A stretch of DNA of 34,652 bases, taken from NCBI GenBank assembly GCA_052032335.1, contig JBPEWV010000198.1, positions 1-34,652 on the forward strand, given 5' to 3'. The DNA comes from Pleionea sp052032335. Lineage in GTDB: Bacteria; Pseudomonadota; Gammaproteobacteria; Enterobacterales; Kangiellaceae. The notes beneath the pieces are model-generated. The model ran no database searches, was not told the origin of the DNA, and saw only the letters and a program-made list of their open reading frames with translations. The translations under genes and the position numbers were made by a program. Of the stretch, positions 14,581-23,801 are shown piece after piece (the first letter of the stretch is position 1; each line of letters starts with the position of its first letter).

Positions 14581-16764
14581 TTAATAACGGGATAATTTCT
14601 CCAGCAATTTGCGTTGCGCGCGAAAAGGTTTTTGTTTGTTCGGTGCTTTTTTGAAGTAACGTCCATCACTGGATAATTCCCAGCTTTGCACATTATCTTT
14701 TAAATAAAAGTCGATGCACTCTTGCACCACACGCTTTTTCAATCGTGGCTGCAAAATCGGAAAACAAGTTTCCACCCGATGGTACAAATTTCGATCCATC
14801 CAGTCGGCACTGGAAGCGTAAACCCGCTCATCGCCACCATTGGCAAAACAAAACACGCGTGAGTGTTCGAGAAAGCGACCAACAATCGATACCACTCGAA
14901 TATTCTCAGAAATGTTTTTCAATCCCGGACGCAAACAACAGATACCGCGAATGATTAAATCAATTTTAACCCCAGCTTGCGATGCCTGATACAGCTTCTC
15001 AATAATTTTCGATTCGGTCAGAGAGTTCATACGAACTTTTATATAGGCCGGATTACCATTTTTCTGGTTTTCGATTTCGTTATCGATCAAATCAAACAAA
15101 CCCGACTGTAAAGTAAAGGGGGCCTGCAGCATCAGATTCATATTATAAGCTTTGCCCATTCCGGTGAGTTGCAAAAAAATCCGTTGCGCATCGTCACACA
15201 ATTTTTTATTCGCAGTGAACAAGCCAAGGTCGGTGTATAGCTTTGCCGTTCCTGCATGGTAGTTTCCGGTACCCAGATGCGCGTAATGGCGCAATTTTTT
15301 CTTTTCTCGTCGAGTGATCACACAGAGTTTTGCGTGCGTTTTATAACCCACCACACCATAAACCACTAATGCCCCGGCATCCTGAAGTTTGTTAGCAAGT
15401 TCGATATTGGCTTTTTCGTCAAACCGGGCACGCAGTTCAACCACTGCAGTAACTTCTTTACCCGCTCGCGCTGCATCGATCAACGCATCAACGATGGGCG
15501 ATCGTGATCCGGTTCGATACAAAGTTTGTTTGATCGCCAACACATTGGGATCGAGCGCCGCACTGCGAATAAAATTCACCACCGCGTCGAAGCCCTCAAA
15601 AGGATGGTGCAGCAAGATATCTTTTTCTTTCAAAACATCGAAGACGTTATGCTTAGCTTCGGAAAAGCCTTTGGGAGATGAAGGGAGAAACGGGCGAAAC
15701 TTCAATTCCGGCCGGTCGACCATATCAGTCAAACTGAGCAGACGGTTAAGGTTAACCGGCCCATTCACCCGATACAGCTCCGACTCGGTTAAATGACATT
15801 TCTGCAATAGAAAATTTGCAATTTTGTCGGGGCAGTTATCTGCGATTTCCAAACGAACCGAGGTACCAAAATCACGACTTTGTAATTCCTGTTTTAATGC
15901 ATTAGCGAGATCGTCGATATCTTCTTCATCGACGAACAAATCGCTGTCTCGGGTCAGGCGAAATTGGTAACAACCTTTAACTTTCATTCCGGGAAAGAGC
16001 TCTTCGGCATTGGCGTGAATCACCGCAGACAGAAATACAAAGTTTTCGCCACCATCACAAATGTCATCGGGTAACTGAATAATGCGCGGCAACGAACGCG
16101 GCATATGCACTACCGCATAACCGCTGTCTCGGCCAAAGGCGTCTTTGCCTTCGAGTGCAACAATGAAATGTAAACTCTTGTTGATAAGGCGCGGAAAAGG
16201 ATGCGCGAGATCAAGGCCAATCGGACTGATCACCGGCGCGACTTCGCTAAGAAAATAATCTTTTATCCATTGGCTTTGCGCATCGGTCCACTGCTTGCGC
16301 CGCAAGAAATGTATGTCATTTTCCGATAACTTGGGCAGTAATACGTCGTTAAATATTCGATATTGTTCATCGACCATTTCGTGGCAGGTCTTACTGATTT
16401 CGGCAAGCACTTGTGGTGCGGAAAGTCCGTCCGGACCTTGTCGAGATTTTTCATGGTTCATAGAATGCACATAGGCCGCAACGCGCACTTCGAAAAATTC
16501 ATCCAGATTATTGCTAAATATGAAAATAAACTTAATGCGTTCTAAAATGGGTAAGTCTTCATCGAGCGCCTGTTGTAGAACACGCCAATTGAATTGCAAA
16601 AACGATAATTCCCGATTGATATACAGTTCAGGATTGGTGAGGTCAACCTCCGACTTTTTAACCGGAGGGACAATATCTTCCAAATAACTGGCTAGCGGTT
16701 TAATCTCTTCCGAAAAAGCTTGTGTGTCGCCACTTAAATTTTCGTCCGCTTTTGTGTTCGACAT
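14581..16764 (-). CDS. ppk1: Polyphosphate kinase 1 (Ppk1)
   Basis: Makes inorganic polyphosphate from ATP, reversibly, at the inner membrane. 727 residues. A Ser/Glu-rich N-terminal extension of about 45 residues precedes the start of homology with E. coli Ppk (YINRELSFLQFNWRVLQ), so it is longer than the 688-residue E. coli enzyme. The phosphohistidine is His477 in KTHAKL, with HYAHLGTGNYH just after it; the second catalytic histidine is His634 in EHSRV. FDEKANIE and SSADWMDRN are also conserved. Eleven bases separate it from hemB upstream. It converges with ppx, with a small lipoprotein gene in between. Confidence 0.97.
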   Translation of the reverse strand: MSNTKADENLSGDTQAFSEEIKPLASYLEDIVPPVKKSEVDLTNPELYINRELSFLQFNWRVLQQALDEDLPILERIKFIFIFSNNLDEFFEVRVAAYVHSMNHEKSRQGPDGLSAPQVLAEISKTCHEMVDEQYRIFNDVLLPKLSENDIHFLRRKQWTDAQSQWIKDYFLSEVAPVISPIGLDLAHPFPRLINKSLHFIVALEGKDAFGRDSGYAVVHMPRSLPRIIQLPDDICDGGENFVFLSAVIHANAEELFPGMKVKGCYQFRLTRDSDLFVDEEDIDDLANALKQELQSRDFGTSVRLEIADNCPDKIANFLLQKCHLTESELYRVNGPVNLNRLLSLTDMVDRPELKFRPFLPSSPKGFSEAKHNVFDVLKEKDILLHHPFEGFDAVVNFIRSAALDPNVLAIKQTLYRTGSRSPIVDALIDAARAGKEVTAVVELRARFDEKANIELANKLQDAGALVVYGVVGYKTHAKLCVITRREKKKLRHYAHLGTGNYHAGTAKLYTDLGLFTANKKLCDDAQRIFLQLTGMGKAYNMNLMLQAPFTLQSGLFDLIDNEIENQKNGNPAYIKVRMNSLTESKIIEKLYQASQAGVKIDLIIRGICCLRPGLKNISENIRVVSIVGRFLEHSRVFCFANGGDERVYASSADWMDRNLYHRVETCFPILQPRLKKRVVQECIDFYLKDNVQSWELSSDGRYFKKAPNKQKPFRAQRKLLEKLSRY

Positions 16765-16775
16765 TTTAACAACCG

Positions 16776-17783
16776 TTATTCATTCAGCCACTGTGCAATA
16801 TCTTTGGCGTAATAAGTAAGAATTGCGTCAGTACCAGCGCGCTTGAAACAGGTCATGGTTTCCATCACCACAGCCTTTTCGTCCAACCAGCCATTCTGAC
16901 TTGCCGCTTTCAGCATGGCGTATTCACCACTGACATGGTAAGCAAATACCGGAACTTTAAACTGATGCTTGGTTTGCCGGATAATGTCCAGATAAGGCAT
17001 GCCCGGTTTGACCATCACCATGTCGGCGCCTTCCTCTATGTCGAGCGCGATCTCGTGCAATGCCTCATCCGAGTTGGCCGGATCCATTTGATAATTTTTC
17101 TTGTCGGCTTTTCCAAGGTTGGCTGCCGAACCAACTGCATCTCGAAACGGACCATAGAAAGCCGATGCGTATTTGGCCGAATAAGCCAATATTTTACTGT
17201 TAATGTGCCCATCAATTTCGAGGGCTTCTCGGATCGCGCCGATGCGTCCGTCCATCATATCGGAGGGCGCAACAATATCTGCGCCGGCTTCAGCGTGTGA
17301 CAAAGCCTGTTTCACCAAAACCGAAACTGTATCGTCATTCAATACGTAACCAGAGTCATCAATGATGCCATCCTGACCGTGACTGGTATAGGGATCGAGA
17401 GCAACATCGGTGATCACGCCCATCTCGGGAAATCGCAGTTTTAGTTCACGAACCGCAGTTTGCACCAGGCCTTTCTCGCTGTAGGATTCTTCGGCCAAAA
17501 GCGACTTTTGCTCGCTGCCAATCACTGGAAATAACGCAATGGCGGGAACCCCAAGAGTGAGAAGATGCTCAACTTCTTTAAGCAATAGATCGACCGATTT
17601 GCGTGTTACGCCCGGCATCGAATCGACACTTTGTTGCTGCTGTTGTCCCGGCAAAACAAACACAGGATAAATCAAATCGTTTGCCGTCATACTATGTTCG
17701 GCCACTAAACGACGCATAAAATCATCACTGCGGTTGCGTCGTTTACGTGTTGACGGATAAAAGCCGTAGGTTAATCCACTCAC
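16776..17783 (-). CDS. hemB: Delta-aminolevulinic acid dehydratase (porphobilinogen synthase) HemB
   Basis: Condenses two 5-aminolevulinate molecules into porphobilinogen for haem and other tetrapyrroles. 335 residues. Schiff-base lysines Lys204 (YSAKYAS) and Lys259 (MVKPGMPY). The metal loop DVALDPYTSHGQDG (126-139) lacks the cysteines of zinc-dependent enzymes, as in the Mg-dependent Pseudomonas type. GTG start at 17783 with AGGAG 7 bases upstream. Sits between hemF (upstream, 40 bases) and ppk (downstream, 11 bases) on one strand, the Pseudomonas hemB-ppk order. Confidence 0.97.
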   Translation of the reverse strand: MSGLTYGFYPSTRKRRNRSDDFMRRLVAEHSMTANDLIYPVFVLPGQQQQQSVDSMPGVTRKSVDLLLKEVEHLLTLGVPAIALFPVIGSEQKSLLAEESYSEKGLVQTAVRELKLRFPEMGVITDVALDPYTSHGQDGIIDDSGYVLNDDTVSVLVKQALSHAEAGADIVAPSDMMDGRIGAIREALEIDGHINSKILAYSAKYASAFYGPFRDAVGSAANLGKADKKNYQMDPANSDEALHEIALDIEEGADMVMVKPGMPYLDIIRQTKHQFKVPVFAYHVSGEYAMLKAASQNGWLDEKAVVMETMTCFKRAGTDAILTYYAKDIAQWLNE

Positions 17784-17823
17784 GTTTTGCTCCTGTGGTT
17801 AGACGGTCAGTTGTCGTGACTCA

Positions 17824-18729
17824 TTAGTTCTGTAACCAGTTTCTTGGTTTTAAAAAGTCAGTATAGAGCTTTTCTTCTTCACTACCAGCTTCGGGCTGCC
17901 AGTTGTATCGCCAACTGACTTTGGCCGGTAATGACATCAAAATCGATTCGGTGCGTCCACCCGTCTGCAAGCCGAAAAGTGTGCCTCGATCGTAGACCAG
18001 ATTAAACTCAACGTAACGGCCGCGACGATAATGCTGAAATTCGATGTGGCGAGCAGAGAAGGGCAGGTCTTTTCGCTTTTCCAGAATGGGTGTGTAAGCG
18101 GTCAAATAAGCATCGCCCACCGAACGCATAAAGGCGAAACAGGTGTCGAAGTCCCAGCGATTCAAATCATCAAAAAACAGGCCGCCAACACCACGGGCTT
18201 CATTGCGGTGTTTGATGTGAAAATAATCGTCACACCAGGTTTTGAATTCGTCGTACAGCGAATCTCCGAATGGCTGACAGGCATCAAAAGCTACCTGGTG
18301 CCAATGCCGACAATCGTCTTCAAACCCGTAGTAAGGTGTTAAATCGAACCCACCGCCGAACCACCAGACCGGCGTCTCACCATCTTTTTCAGCGATAAAA
18401 AATCGCACGTTCATATGCGAGGTCGGCGCCATCGGATTGTGCGGGTGGATGACCAGTGACACGCCCATGGCTTCAAATCGTCGACCGGCCAGTTCGGGAC
18501 GAACCTGGGTTGCCGAAGCAGGCAGTTGGTCGCCGGTGACATGAGAAAAATTGACACCACCTTTTTCAATCACACTGCCATTTTCCATCACCCGGGTACG
18601 ACCGCCGCCCCCACCCGGTCGCTCCCAGCTGTCTTCAATAAACGATTGTTCGTCGTACTGGCCAAGTTGTGCACAGATGCGATCTTGTAAACTGAGCAAG
18701 TACTGTTTTACCGCGAGTTTGTCTATCAT
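17824..18729 (-). CDS. hemF: Oxygen-dependent coproporphyrinogen-III oxidase HemF
   Basis: Converts coproporphyrinogen III to protoporphyrinogen IX using O2 in haem synthesis. 301 residues, standard for the family (E. coli 299). Conserved segments include HPHNPMAPTSHMNVRFF, FGGGFDLTPYYGFEDD, RGVGGLFFDDL and the C-terminal RRGRYVEFNLVYDRGT and GGRTESILMSLP. Its presence shows that the organism can make haem aerobically. Downstream of tsaC by 31 bases and upstream of hemB. Confidence 0.98.
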   Translation of the reverse strand: MIDKLAVKQYLLSLQDRICAQLGQYDEQSFIEDSWERPGGGGGRTRVMENGSVIEKGGVNFSHVTGDQLPASATQVRPELAGRRFEAMGVSLVIHPHNPMAPTSHMNVRFFIAEKDGETPVWWFGGGFDLTPYYGFEDDCRHWHQVAFDACQPFGDSLYDEFKTWCDDYFHIKHRNEARGVGGLFFDDLNRWDFDTCFAFMRSVGDAYLTAYTPILEKRKDLPFSARHIEFQHYRRGRYVEFNLVYDRGTLFGLQTGGRTESILMSLPAKVSWRYNWQPEAGSEEEKLYTDFLKPRNWLQN

Positions 18730-18760
18730 ATTGACCTTCGATGCAGTTGTGTTTTGGGAC

Positions 18761-19309
18761 TCAGGCGCGAAGCACCTTTCCGGTATTCAGTTCGATGATT
18801 TGCGACGGCTTGCCCTGATCGGGTGTCGTTCCCGGCACCACCCAGTCCACTTCAAAATAAAACTGACGCAGACAGTCCCAACGCTTTCTAATCGATGGCT
18901 TTCCGGAACGATTCGCACTGGTCGAAACGATGGCGCCTACGCGGTCGCACAATTGTCGGCAAAATTGATCCTGGGTAATGCGGATGGCAATGGTGGAACG
19001 TCCCCCAGTGATCCAACTGGGGGCGTCTTCGTGCGCATCAACCACCCAGGTAGTCGGCAGTTGCATGGCATTAATCTTAGCCTGTTGTTCGGACGAAAGC
19101 GGTTTGATCAACCGGTTGAGTTGAGACAATTCGCTGGCAATGATGATAAATCCTTTTTCGGGAGCGCGGCGCTTAATAGAAAGGATGCGATCGACCGCTT
19201 GGGCATTTAACGGATCGCAACCCAGTCCCCAGACAGTTTCAGTCGGATAAGCGATGACGCCCCCAGCGCTGATCAAACTAGCAGAACGAATGACTCGCCA
19301 CATAATCAT
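18761..19309 (-). CDS. tsaC: Threonylcarbamoyl-AMP synthase TsaC
   Basis: YrdC/Sua5-family enzyme that makes threonylcarbamoyl-AMP from Thr, bicarbonate and ATP for t6A37 modification of tRNAs. About 182 residues (E. coli 190). Motifs AYPTETVWGLGCDP, the Lys/Arg pair in SIKRRAPEKGFIII and STSANRSGKP are family hallmarks. Start uncertain: ATGs at 19309 and 19303 and a TTG at 19315 are in frame, none with a strong ribosome-binding site; I took the first ATG. It follows smg with a 73-base gap, and hemF follows it, the Pseudomonas-like order. Confidence 0.95.
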   Translation of the reverse strand: MIMWRVIRSASLISAGGVIAYPTETVWGLGCDPLNAQAVDRILSIKRRAPEKGFIIIASELSQLNRLIKPLSSEQQAKINAMQLPTTWVVDAHEDAPSWITGGRSTIAIRITQDQFCRQLCDRVGAIVSTSANRSGKPSIRKRWDCLRQFYFEVDWVVPGTTPDQGKPSQIIELNTGKVLRA

Positions 19310-19382
19310 ACTCAATTACGGTCGCTCACAAGAGTGTGAAGAGGTCGTAGTTTAACAAATGACGTTGATATCGAATAAAAAA

Positions 19383-19856
19383 TTAGTGGATATGGTGGTC
19401 GATGTTCTCGAACCAGGCACAGGCGCTTTCACGGCCCGGCAAATTAAACAGCACCATCATGGTGATCCATTTAACTTGCTCCAGATCGACGTCTTGCATT
19501 TCTAACGCCATGATCCGCTCGATCACCAGCTCCCGAGTCACCGCGTCGAGCACACCTAGTTGCTCCAGATGGTAAAGAAAACCACGCGCAGTCACGGTTA
19601 ACACCTTCATTTCAGGCTCAGAAAAAATTCGGGTCGCTGTAACAGGCGGCTGTTGCTCCGGCAATTGATGCTCGGAACTTTCGCGCAGTTCAACCAATTC
19701 ATCAATCCAGTTCAACGCAGAATCGATTTCAAAGTCAGAGAAGCCCACTTCGGTCAATTCTGAAGCTAGCTTATTGGCTTCTTCAATCACGACGTATTCC
19801 TGATCCTGAAATCGCTCAAAAATATACATTAAGACGTCGAGCACGTCGTTTTTCAT
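19383..19856 (-). CDS. smg: Smg family protein (DUF494)
   Basis: Conserved gammaproteobacterial protein of unknown biochemical role, always found beside dprA. 157 residues. It starts MKNDVLDVLMYIFERF, the family N-terminus, and is acidic and mostly helical with no membrane segment. I chose the ATG at 19856 because AGGGGAA lies 5 bases upstream; the open frame extends back to 19943 but that would overlap dprA by 43 bases. It lies 44 bases after the dprA stop. Confidence 0.93.
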   Translation of the reverse strand: MKNDVLDVLMYIFERFQDQEYVVIEEANKLASELTEVGFSDFEIDSALNWIDELVELRESSEHQLPEQQPPVTATRIFSEPEMKVLTVTARGFLYHLEQLGVLDAVTRELVIERIMALEMQDVDLEQVKWITMMVLFNLPGRESACAWFENIDHHIH

Positions 19857-19900
19857 GAATTCCCCTAAAACCCGCACCATTTCGATGCATGGCAAATGTT

Positions 19901-20998
19901 TTATTTTTGTCGTTGATAACCGCCAGCTGCGCTGACGACCCAACCTTCAAGCTCTAATGTTAACAAGTTTGAGTGAAGCTCAGCTACCGATTTTTTGCAT
20001 CGTTCGACCAGATCATCCAGTGAGGTCGGAGAAAAGTCGATATTGTTGAGGGTTTGTTGCAATGCTTCAGGTAATTCATCGATTGCTTTGCCGGCTTCTT
20101 CTTCGCTCTCGGCTAACACCTGAGCCAGCCAACCCAGATGCTGCAATACGTCTTCGGCGCACTCAACCAGATGAGCCCCTTGTTTGATCAGAGCGTGGCA
20201 CCCTTTGGCCAAGGTGTTGTGAATCGAACCGGGCAACGCAAAAACGTCTCTTCCTTGCTCCAGAGCATAGCGGGCGGTGATCAATGAACCGCTTTTAATG
20301 GCGGCTTCCATGACCAGAACGCCCAGACTCAATCCGCTTATGATGCGGTTACGGCGCGGAAAATTCGTTCCCCGAACACCAGTGCCGAGTGCAAACTCCG
20401 AGACAATCAATCCTTGTTCGGTGATTTGATGAGCCAGATCTTTGTGCCGCGCCGGGTACACGCGATCCAATCCGGTACCTGCTACCGCAATGGTGTAGCC
20501 ATCATGTTTTAACGCAGCAGCGTGGGCAATGCCATCGATCCCGAGAGCCAAACCTGAGGTGACGACCAATCCCTGTCGGGTAAACTCCTTGACGAAGTCT
20601 TGAGTCGCCGCGCGGCCACCGGGTGTTGGATTGCGGGTTCCCACCAGGGCAATCTGCGGTCGATGGATAAGATCCAGCTTTCCCTTGGCGTACAAAATTA
20701 ACGGTGCGCCTGGCGATTCTTTTAACAATCTCGGGTAATGTGGGTGATCGGGATAAACAATGTGATGGTCCAAAGACTGTTCTAGCCAATGTAACTGTTT
20801 ACTTACATCAATTTTTTCGATAGTCAGGATTTGTTCGATCAACCGCTGGGATGCGCCAGTATCGATAAGTTCGCTTTCCGATGCGGCAAAAAGGTGTTCG
20901 ATGGATTCAAAGTGAGACAGCAATTTATGTGCGGTCGCCCAACCAACTTGATCCAACGACGCCAGAGTTATCCATAATTGCAGTGTTTGCGGGTTCAT
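19901..20998 (-). CDS. dprA: DNA-processing protein DprA (Smf)
   Basis: Loads RecA on incoming single-stranded DNA during transformation. 365 residues. An N-terminal SAM-like helical domain (about 1-75), then a Rossmann-like core with LVGTRNPTPGGR, VVTSGLALGIDGIAHAAAL, AVAGTGLDRVYPARH, SEFALGTGVRGTNFPRRNRI and GSLITARYALEQGRDVFALPG. A C-terminal winged-helix DprA_WH domain (about 305-365) ends GWVVSAAGGYQRQK. AGGAGG sits 7 bases before the ATG at 20998. DprA is widespread in non-competent bacteria too, so it does not prove natural competence. Confidence 0.97.
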   Translation of the reverse strand: MNPQTLQLWITLASLDQVGWATAHKLLSHFESIEHLFAASESELIDTGASQRLIEQILTIEKIDVSKQLHWLEQSLDHHIVYPDHPHYPRLLKESPGAPLILYAKGKLDLIHRPQIALVGTRNPTPGGRAATQDFVKEFTRQGLVVTSGLALGIDGIAHAAALKHDGYTIAVAGTGLDRVYPARHKDLAHQITEQGLIVSEFALGTGVRGTNFPRRNRIISGLSLGVLVMEAAIKSGSLITARYALEQGRDVFALPGSIHNTLAKGCHALIKQGAHLVECAEDVLQHLGWLAQVLAESEEEAGKAIDELPEALQQTLNNIDFSPTSLDDLVERCKKSVAELHSNLLTLELEGWVVSAAGGYQRQK

Positions 20999-21068
20999 CC
21001 GTGAACCTCCTTCAATAATTTGTTGTAATGCTTAGACGCTTTTTAAGTGTAACCAGAAGCCCCGCGTC

Positions 21069-22163
21069 TTAGTAAGGCGTTTTCGCCTTGTCCAGAATAT
21101 GCAACGGACGCTGAGCTTTTAAAATCAAACCCAGGCTGACCTTATCAAAAGTCCGGAAAACCATCAACATACCGGCCTCTTCATCGGGCAACACCACTTC
21201 TTCTTTTTGATTGGTCAAATCTTTCAGAAAGTTTTTGAAAGCGCCGTCTTTATTCACGTTTTTGTTTTCCCGGGCAAAAGGATCTTTCACCGTTTGACCG
21301 CGCTGATGTACGGTTAGAACATGACCCACTTCCATACCATCACGTTCGCCACGATTCAAAACCACCACATCGTACTGACCGACCTGAGCGACACCGTCAT
21401 ACACCGAAATAATAGTAGCATCGACGTTCATTTCTGGTGCATGAGGAAAATAGTAAGGACGCAGCTGCTCGTCGTTAGTTGGCCACAAACGGTCGCCTTT
21501 CAGGATTTCCGCCACCGCCGACTCAATTTTAATGGTCGCAGGATCACCGGTTCTCACTTTCAAACCAGCCCCCAGATGCAAAGCTTCAACGCCGAGTTCT
21601 TCGCCAGTCTCAGGATCGACGTAAGTGTCACCTTTACGGAAAAACGCAAACTTACTGGTTTCGGGAGTCGTGATTCCGCGAACGTAGACTTTATTTCCCG
21701 TAGCGTTTGCCAACCGACCTTCGTCGCCTGCCAATACATAGGGAGCATCTTGCAGTTCTTGTTCAGACACCACTCGAGCGCTGACCAGAAACGGCATAAT
21801 GGCATCCAGAGGAATGGTGGTGATGGCCTGTCCGCGGCTCAATTCACGAATTTTCGGTGACAGCTTCACCGTGCCGTCGGGCAAACGATCGGTCTTGATG
21901 ATTCGTGGTTTGCCATCGACATACACCAAAGCAAGTACATCACCGGGATAAATCAAATGCGGGTTGTCCACTTGCTCATTCACATGCCAGATTTCTGGCC
22001 ACAGCCAGGGATCTTCAAGGAAGGTTGCAGAGATATCCCACAAAGTGTCACCCGGCTGCACAATGTGGAATTCTGGGTGATCAGCTCTGAGCTCGGCAGC
22101 CTGCGTCCAGGTGCAGCCGAGAAACGCCGCAATCGCCACTATTCCGGCAATAAACTTTTTCAT
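21069..22163 (-). CDS. Secreted LysM-domain peptidoglycan-binding protein
   Basis: 364 residues. Signal peptide MKKFIAGIVAIAAFLGC...QAAEL (a Cys is present, but its context is not a good lipobox). One LysM domain near 32-80: HIVQPGDTLWDISATFLEDP, then WLWPEIW and HLIYPGDVLAL, typical of the gammaproteobacterial LysM gene next to dprA. The remainder (about 90-364) has no recognised catalytic domain. I chose the ATG at 22163 because AGGGA lies 8 bases upstream; an ATG at 22172 would abut that site. Likely binds cell-wall glycan in the periplasm; further function unknown. Divergent from def across about 186 bases. Confidence 0.9.
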   Translation of the reverse strand: MKKFIAGIVAIAAFLGCTWTQAAELRADHPEFHIVQPGDTLWDISATFLEDPWLWPEIWHVNEQVDNPHLIYPGDVLALVYVDGKPRIIKTDRLPDGTVKLSPKIRELSRGQAITTIPLDAIMPFLVSARVVSEQELQDAPYVLAGDEGRLANATGNKVYVRGITTPETSKFAFFRKGDTYVDPETGEELGVEALHLGAGLKVRTGDPATIKIESAVAEILKGDRLWPTNDEQLRPYYFPHAPEMNVDATIISVYDGVAQVGQYDVVVLNRGERDGMEVGHVLTVHQRGQTVKDPFARENKNVNKDGAFKNFLKDLTNQKEEVVLPDEEAGMLMVFRTFDKVSLGLILKAQRPLHILDKAKTPY

Positions 22164-22349
22164 AATAGACATCCCTTAATTTATAATGTCGGGTTAACGA
22201 TACCGAAAGTGTGTAAAATACCAACACCTTTGTTAACTTGAGTTTCCGAAACGAGCTGCTGGAAATCGATATCTTTACACAGACTTATTCAGTATGATCA
22301 TAATCTTAGCAGCAAAAGTTACTTTTTTACTAGAACTTAGATCACAGAT

Positions 22350-22850
22350 ATGCCTATATTAGAGATTCTTGAATATCCAGACCCCCGTTTACGCACCAAA
22401 GCGCAGCCAATCGACGATTTCGGACCGGCTTTGCAGCAACAAATCGACGATATGTTCGAAACCATGTATCAGGCGCCCGGAATTGGTCTTGCTGCCACTC
22501 AAGTCGATTTTCACAAACAACTCATTGTTATCGATGTATCCAATGATCAAGATAGCCCATTGGTACTGATCAATCCTGAAATCGTTGAAAAAAGAGGCGT
22601 CGAAGAGCGAGAAGAAGGGTGTTTGTCTTTCCCTGGCGTTTATGCCAAAGTCGAGCGCGCCGACGAAATTCGCGTAAAGGCATTGGACCGCGAGGGAAAA
22701 CCTTTCGAACTCGACGCCGATGAACTGCTTGCCGTTTGCATTCAGCACGAAATCGACCATATCGAAGGTCGCCTGTTCGTCGACTACCTGTCTCCCCTGA
22801 AACGCGAACGCATCAAAAAGAAATTGAAAAAAATTCAGAAGAGTCGCTAG
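22350..22850 (+). CDS. def: Peptide deformylase
   Basis: Iron- or zinc-dependent enzyme that removes N-formyl groups from nascent proteins. 166 residues, type 1B-like. The three hallmark motifs are intact: GIGLAATQ (44-51), EGCLS (Cys91) and HEIDH (133-137). Three bases upstream of fmt, which makes the formyl-Met-tRNA that Def acts on, so the two opposing steps are co-transcribed. The Shine-Dalgarno is poor. The gap 22173-22349 holds the def and LysM promoters, which I could not define; a CATAAT at 22299-22304 is a weak candidate. Confidence 0.98.
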   Translation: MPILEILEYPDPRLRTKAQPIDDFGPALQQQIDDMFETMYQAPGIGLAATQVDFHKQLIVIDVSNDQDSPLVLINPEIVEKRGVEEREEGCLSFPGVYAKVERADEIRVKALDREGKPFELDADELLAVCIQHEIDHIEGRLFVDYLSPLKRERIKKKLKKIQKSR

Positions 22851-22853
22851 TTA

Positions 22854-23801
22854 ATGGCCAAGCCACGAATTATATTCGCCGGAACCCCTGACTTCGCCGC
22901 GGCATGCCTGCAACAACTGTTGTCGACCGACTATTCGGTGGTTGCGGTATACACTCAACCCGACCGACCAGCCGGACGCGGCAAACAATTACAGCCGTCT
23001 CCGGTTAAACAACTGGCCTTGCAGTACGGTATTCCGGTTGAACAACCGCTAAATTTTAAGCAAACACAGGATCAGCAGAAACTGGCTAGTTACGAGGCAG
23101 ATTTGATGATAGTGGTCGCTTACGGACTATTGCTGCCACAATCGATACTGGATACGCCAAAACTCGGCTGCATCAATGTTCATGCCTCATTATTGCCCCG
23201 TTGGCGAGGCGCCGCGCCGATTCAACGGGCCATCGAAGCCGGCGATGCCGAAACCGGTGTCGGCATTATGCAAATGGAAGCTGGCCTTGATACCGGACCG
23301 ATATGGCAAGAAGCACGCTGCTCTATCGAAGCCGATGAAACGGGCTCAAGTTTACACGATAAACTGGCGCAACTCGGTGCTCACACCCTGGTAGACACCT
23401 TACCCACAATATTTAAGGGCGGTACCAGCCCGGTGCCGCAACAGGAAGGATCCACTTACGCCAGAAAACTCAGCAAACAGGAAGCTGAAATTGATTGGCA
23501 GGCATCCGCTGCAACCATTGAACGAAAAATTCGTGCGTTTAACGCTTGGCCCGTGGCTTTCGTCAAAATTGACAACCAGCCGTTACGAATCTGGGAAGCC
23601 GAACTGCTCGATGAATCCGTAAGTGCACCACCGGGAACCGTGGTGAACACCAGTAAACTGGGCATTACCATCGCCTGTGGCGACGGACAAATTCGTCTGA
23701 CAAAGTTACAACCCGCCGGAAAGCGCGCCATGCCCGCCGCCGATGTACTGAATTCCAGGGCACACTGGTTTCAAACCGGTAAACCGATTGGCGCTGAGTA
23801 A
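22854..23801 (+). CDS. fmt: Methionyl-tRNA formyltransferase
   Basis: Formylates initiator Met-tRNA with 10-formyl-THF. 315 residues (E. coli 315). N-terminal IIFAGTPDFAAACLQ, the catalytic Asn108/His110 block INVHASLLPRWRGAAPIQ and Asp146 in MEAGLDTGPI are all present. The C-terminal tRNA-binding OB domain begins near 205. Its last base is shared with the rsmB ATG (TAATG), so translation is probably coupled. Confidence 0.98.
   Translation: MAKPRIIFAGTPDFAAACLQQLLSTDYSVVAVYTQPDRPAGRGKQLQPSPVKQLALQYGIPVEQPLNFKQTQDQQKLASYEADLMIVVAYGLLLPQSILDTPKLGCINVHASLLPRWRGAAPIQRAIEAGDAETGVGIMQMEAGLDTGPIWQEARCSIEADETGSSLHDKLAQLGAHTLVDTLPTIFKGGTSPVPQQEGSTYARKLSKQEAEIDWQASAATIERKIRAFNAWPVAFVKIDNQPLRIWEAELLDESVSAPPGTVVNTSKLGITIACGDGQIRLTKLQPAGKRAMPAADVLNSRAHWFQTGKPIGAE

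Noticed and set aside
18551..19210. 219-codon open frame on the plus strand across hemF and tsaC
   Set aside because: It is antisense to two well-supported genes, its protein has no recognisable domain, and the start lacks a ribosome-binding site.
21321..21860. 179-codon open frame antisense to the LysM gene
   Set aside because: It lies wholly within a real gene on the other strand, and its product is of odd composition with no recognisable motif.
22293..22302. Palindrome TATGATCATA in the LysM-def gap
   Set aside because: A 10-base palindrome in A+T-rich DNA is easily due to chance, and it does not extend outward.
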